Shown piece after piece: positions 61,241 through 64,000 of a stretch of 64,000 nucleotides of DNA. The notes under the pieces were generated by a model. That model ran no database searches. It worked only from the letters and a program-made list of their open reading frames with translations, and was not told the DNA's origin. This DNA comes from Actinomycetota bacterium (lineage in GTDB: Bacteria; Actinomycetota; AC-67): NCBI GenBank assembly GCA_041658565.1, contig JBAZZY010000002.1, positions 124,001 to 188,000 on the forward strand, written 5' to 3'. The position numbers were made by a program, and so were the translations under genes. The stretch's first letter is position 1; the number at the start of each line of letters is the position of its first letter.

Positions 61241-62290
61241 GTGTCGAGCCGCGCGACGCTGGTCGTCGGGCTCGGCAACCCGGGTCCGGAGTACGAGCAC
61301 ACCCGACACAACGCGGGTTTTCGCGTTGTCGAAATCATTGCGGAGCAATTGGGATCCCGCTTGCGCGCGGTCAAGGGTGTGCGCGCGCTGGCGGCCGAGG
61401 CGCGCGACGGCGACGTTCGAGTCATCCTGGCGGAGCCGACGACGTTCATGAACCTGTCCGGCGAGGCCGTCGGCGCATTGTGCCGCTACTACAAAGTCGA
61501 ACTCGACGACATCGTCGTCGTTCACGACGACCTCGACCTGCCGCTGGGGGCAGTGCGTCTAAAGCGCGGCGGTGGCGACGGCGGCCACAACGGACTGAAG
61601 CACATCACGCGCGCGCTGGGTTCCGGCAATTACGCGCGCGTGCGCATCGGCATCGGGCGTCCGCCCGGCCGCCAGGACACTGCCGACTACGTCCTGGAGC
61701 CCTTCGCCAAGCGCGAGCGCGACGAAGCCGAGATCGCGATCCGCGAGGCCGCCGACGCCGTGCTGCTCGTCGTTCGCGAGGGCGTCGAGGCCGCCCAGCG
61801 GCACCACCATGCCCCCCCCGAGCGCCCCAAACAGCGTCGCGCGATCCGCAAGCAAGTCGATGTGGCGGCTCCGCTGTCCGAGGTATGGGAGGCGTGGACG
61901 ACGTCCGAGGGTGCGCAGACCTTCTTCGCGCCCGGCGCGCGCATCGAACTTCGCCGCGGTGGCCCCTATGAGTTGTTCTTCGATCCGGGTGCCCCCGAGG
62001 GATCGCGCGGAAGCGAAGGCTGCGCAGTGATCTCGATGGAGAAAGAACGGCGCCTGTCGTTCACCTGGAACGCGCCCCCCTCCCTTCCGTCCGTGCGCGG
62101 CCACCACACCCGCGTGGACGTCCGCTTCGAAGAGGCCGAAGCCGCCACCCGCGTCTCGCTCACCCACGTCGGCTGGAAAGAAGGCGAAGGCTGGGACGAG
62201 TACTACGAGTACTTCACGCGCGCGTGGGACGTCGTCCTGGAACGCCTGCAGCGCAGGTTCACCACCGGCCCAATCGACTGGCGCGCGTAG
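61241..62290 (+). CDS. pth: Peptidyl-tRNA hydrolase fused to an SRPBCC/AHSA1-like domain
   Basis: A 349-residue protein. Residues about 1-190 are a complete peptidyl-tRNA hydrolase that recycles stalled peptidyl-tRNA: GLGNPG, the catalytic histidine in TRHNAGF (about residue 22), FMNLSG, VHDDLDL with the aspartate, and GHNGLKHI. After a His/Pro-rich linker (about 190-203), residues about 205-345 form an SRPBCC domain of the AHSA1 type (DVAAPLSEVWEAWTT, ending FTRAWDVVLERLQ). Pth alone is about 190 residues, so this is a true fusion in one uninterrupted frame. GTG 61241 is the start. Confidence 0.88.
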   Translation: MSSRATLVVGLGNPGPEYEHTRHNAGFRVVEIIAEQLGSRLRAVKGVRALAAEARDGDVRVILAEPTTFMNLSGEAVGALCRYYKVELDDIVVVHDDLDLPLGAVRLKRGGGDGGHNGLKHITRALGSGNYARVRIGIGRPPGRQDTADYVLEPFAKRERDEAEIAIREAADAVLLVVREGVEAAQRHHHAPPERPKQRRAIRKQVDVAAPLSEVWEAWTTSEGAQTFFAPGARIELRRGGPYELFFDPGAPEGSRGSEGCAVISMEKERRLSFTWNAPPSLPSVRGHHTRVDVRFEEAEAATRVSLTHVGWKEGEGWDEYYEYFTRAWDVVLERLQRRFTTGPIDWRA

Positions 62291-62447
62291 CGGCTGTCGG
62301 TGGCCCGAGCGACTCAGCCGGCTGTCCTCGCCTCGGACCACCGACTCCACTTCGGAACGAAGGCGAGTGGGGGCGTGTGAAAGCAGCGTAGGCTGATGCG
62401 ACTTGAGCACCCGTCCGGCAACCATGACGGCGAAAGGTGGCCAAAGC

Positions 62448-63188
62448 GTGATTGACGTGCAGGCAGTGAGTGTGTCGTACGGGAGCGTGGACATCCTCCA
62501 CGGCGTCACGTTCACGGTTCCCTCCGGCGGGATCACTGGCCTGCTTGGTCCCAACGGCGCCGGCAAGACGACCACCATGAGGGTTGTTGCCACCCTCATA
62601 AAGCCGTCCTCTGGACGCGTTCTTGTGGGCGGTCATGATGCTGAAGCGGATCCGCTCGCAGTGCGGCGATGCATTGGGTTATTGACGGAAGAGCCGGGTG
62701 TTTACGACAGGCTGACCGTCAGCGAGCAACTCCTCCTTTCTGCCTTGTCTTACGGGCGATCGCCCAGGGCTGCCCGGTCGGATGTCGAGCGGCTGGCAGG
62801 CTTGTTGGGTTTTGAATCTGTGCTTTCAGATCCGGGTGCACGGCTGTCGAAGGGGACTCGTCAGAAAGTGGCGCTGGCCCGTGCCTTAGTTCACGACCCC
62901 TCGGTGATTCTGCTCGACGAACCGACCGCCGGGTTGGATGTGACCTCCGCAGCGGCACTTGAGGAGTTCCTGCGCAGCTCGGAGATGGATGGAAGGACGG
63001 TCCTGCTCTCGACACATCAGCTTGACCAGGTAGAGCGCCTTTGTTCTCGCGTCGTGGGGATTAGCGGTGGCAGCGTGTTCCTCGACTCCTCCCCAGCCGA
63101 CGTCGTTTCGTCGACATGCGCCGACGACTTCCGGACGGGATTCCTCTCGCTGCTAACTGAGGAGTTGGCCGCGCAGGTTACGGTGTGA
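62448..63188 (+). CDS. ABC-2 type exporter ATP-binding protein (NatA-like)
   Basis: A 246-residue ATPase with Walker A GPNGAGKTT, LLTEEPGVYDRLTVSEQL in the Q-loop region, signature LSKGTRQ and Walker B VILLDEPTAGLD. LSKG in place of LSGG is common in sodium/drug exporters. GTG 62448 is chosen because AAAGGTGG lies just upstream and it gives the typical MIDVQ start; TTG 62403 and ATG 62424 are open but lack ribosome sites. The 157 bases before it show nothing else clear. The membrane partner follows. Confidence 0.88.
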   Translation: MIDVQAVSVSYGSVDILHGVTFTVPSGGITGLLGPNGAGKTTTMRVVATLIKPSSGRVLVGGHDAEADPLAVRRCIGLLTEEPGVYDRLTVSEQLLLSALSYGRSPRAARSDVERLAGLLGFESVLSDPGARLSKGTRQKVALARALVHDPSVILLDEPTAGLDVTSAAALEEFLRSSEMDGRTVLLSTHQLDQVERLCSRVVGISGGSVFLDSSPADVVSSTCADDFRTGFLSLLTEELAAQVTV

Positions 63189-63198
63189 CGGGGACGGA

Positions 63199-64000
63199 AT
63201 GAGAGTACTGATCCGGAGAGAGGTCTTGAGTCTGTGGCGCCAGAGGCGCCTCTTGCTCATGATTCTCGTCATCCCCGCGGTTACTGCTCCACTGGTGATG
63301 ATTCTCCCAGGGCTCATGACTCGCGCGCAGGAGAACAGGGTCCGTGACCGCTCCTTCAGTGTGGCAGTGCAGGACGAGGCCGACTCCGGTATCGCCACTG
63401 CTCTTCGAGGTGATGGATTCAAGGTTGTCTTGAATAGGGACGCACGGCGCGTGGTCTTGTTGCGGCGGGTGGACGTCGGGGTCGTGGTATCCCCCAACGT
63501 TTCGCCGAACATCGTCGGCAGTTCACTGCGAGTTGAGATCTTGCTGATCAGCGCGCGCCCGGGCTCCAGGCTTGCCGCCGGCACCGTATTGGTTTCGCTG
63601 CAGCAGATCGACAAGGAGCGGGCTCGCACGCAGTTGGCTGCGCGCGGGTTACCACCAGAACTCGCCGAGGGCATCGCGGCTTCCGTGACGGACGTTGGCG
63701 CTGCGGAGTCGAATGCCCAGCATCAGGCAGCATCTTCGCTCCCGGGGTTCTTGATCCTCCAACTTCTGTTCCTTGTTTCTATCTCTGCAGGTCTGATCCA
63801 AGAAGAGAAGGAACGGCGCACGCTGGAGACGCTTCTCGTTCTTCCTTTTCGCCGGCGGGACCTCGTTGTCGCGAAGTGGGTCGCGGCTACTTCGCTTGGG
63901 TTGTTTGCGCTTGCTGCGTTCACGACCTTCGTGGTGGGTCTGGGCGCCCTCCCGGTAGGCTTGATTGGCGAGAGCTTGCGTCTCTCAGCTGCTGACGTTG
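63199..64000 (+). CDS. ABC-2 type exporter permease (NatB-like), partial
   Basis: The frame from ATG 63199 stays open to the window end, 267 codons, so the C-terminus is missing. It has an N-terminal membrane helix after basic residues (RRLLLMILVIPAVTAPLVM), an extracellular domain of about 150 residues, then a second helix (LQLLFLVSISAGL) and EEKERRTLETLL, the hallmark loop of NatB-type permeases. It should form an exporter with the ATPase encoded 10 bases upstream. Substrate unknown. Confidence 0.85.
   Translation, partial: MRVLIRREVLSLWRQRRLLLMILVIPAVTAPLVMILPGLMTRAQENRVRDRSFSVAVQDEADSGIATALRGDGFKVVLNRDARRVVLLRRVDVGVVVSPNVSPNIVGSSLRVEILLISARPGSRLAAGTVLVSLQQIDKERARTQLAARGLPPELAEGIAASVTDVGAAESNAQHQAASSLPGFLILQLLFLVSISAGLIQEEKERRTLETLLVLPFRRRDLVVAKWVAATSLGLFALAAFTTFVVGLGALPVGLIGESLRLSAADV

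Overview
The window looks like chromosome from a high-GC actinobacterium, probably a deep or poorly cultured lineage. Support: strong G/C bias at third codon positions, many GTG and TTG starts, gene chains joined by 1-17 base overlaps, and the order metG - tatD - RpfB-like gene - rsmA - ispE - glmU - prs - rplY - pth, which is the familiar actinobacterial arrangement. I cannot assign a genus. No rRNA, CRISPR array or prophage is visible. There is one tRNA (Gln, UUG).

Layout. 1-7413: a GMC oxidoreductase with a small partner gene (cut by the window edge), then a branched-chain-amino-acid (LIV) type ABC importer in which both permeases and one ATPase are fused in a single protein. 7532-9079: pgi. 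9080-17025: an accessory island of small lipoproteins and secreted proteins of unknown function, containing one decayed IS3-family end and bordered on the right by another. 17164-23158: glutamate synthase gltB-gltD. 23272-24391: a lipoprotein and a RelE/YefM-type toxin-antitoxin pair with its promoter-operator. 24653-28490: a class III aminotransferase and a PEP-synthase/rifampin-phosphotransferase-like protein. 28650-41912: two more LIV importers with different fusion patterns, each followed by a secreted, C-terminally membrane-anchored protein and a small membrane protein. 41975-43801: an acetoacetate-decarboxylase-family protein and a seven-heme-motif cytochrome c behind a CRP-type site. 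43895-47495 (minus strand): a radical SAM/membrane protein operon with a MarR regulator and a long palindromic operator, plus an alpha/beta hydrolase. 47645-51124: secreted proteins, an LVIVD-repeat protein and a protein O-mannosyltransferase. 51225-62290: the housekeeping block (rsmI, AbrB-like regulator, metG, tatD, DUF348/G5/RlpA-like cell-wall protein, rsmA, ispE, tRNA-Gln, glmU, prs, SHOCT protein, rplY, pth fused to an SRPBCC domain). 62448-64000: an ABC-2 type exporter (ATPase and start of the permease).

How it fits together. Three separate LIV importers point to a scavenging life on amino acids or other small polar organics. Glutamate synthase, the aminotransferase, the acetoacetate-decarboxylase-like enzyme and the GMC oxidoreductase could process imported material, but the substrates cannot be read from the sequence. 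The two downstream LIV clusters are parallel modules (binding protein, permeases, ATPases, surface protein, small membrane protein), which suggests the surface protein is a regular part of the system in this lineage. The multiheme cytochrome indicates some electron transfer outside the cytoplasm, possibly under CRP/FNR-family control.

The most unusual items are the LIV-linked surface protein modules, the peptidyl-tRNA hydrolase-SRPBCC fusion, the MarR-type operator over the radical SAM operon promoter, the RlpA-like domain in place of the Rpf domain in the RpfB position, and a lipoprotein whose start codon seems to come from a dead insertion sequence. All calls come from reading the sequence. 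No database search was run.
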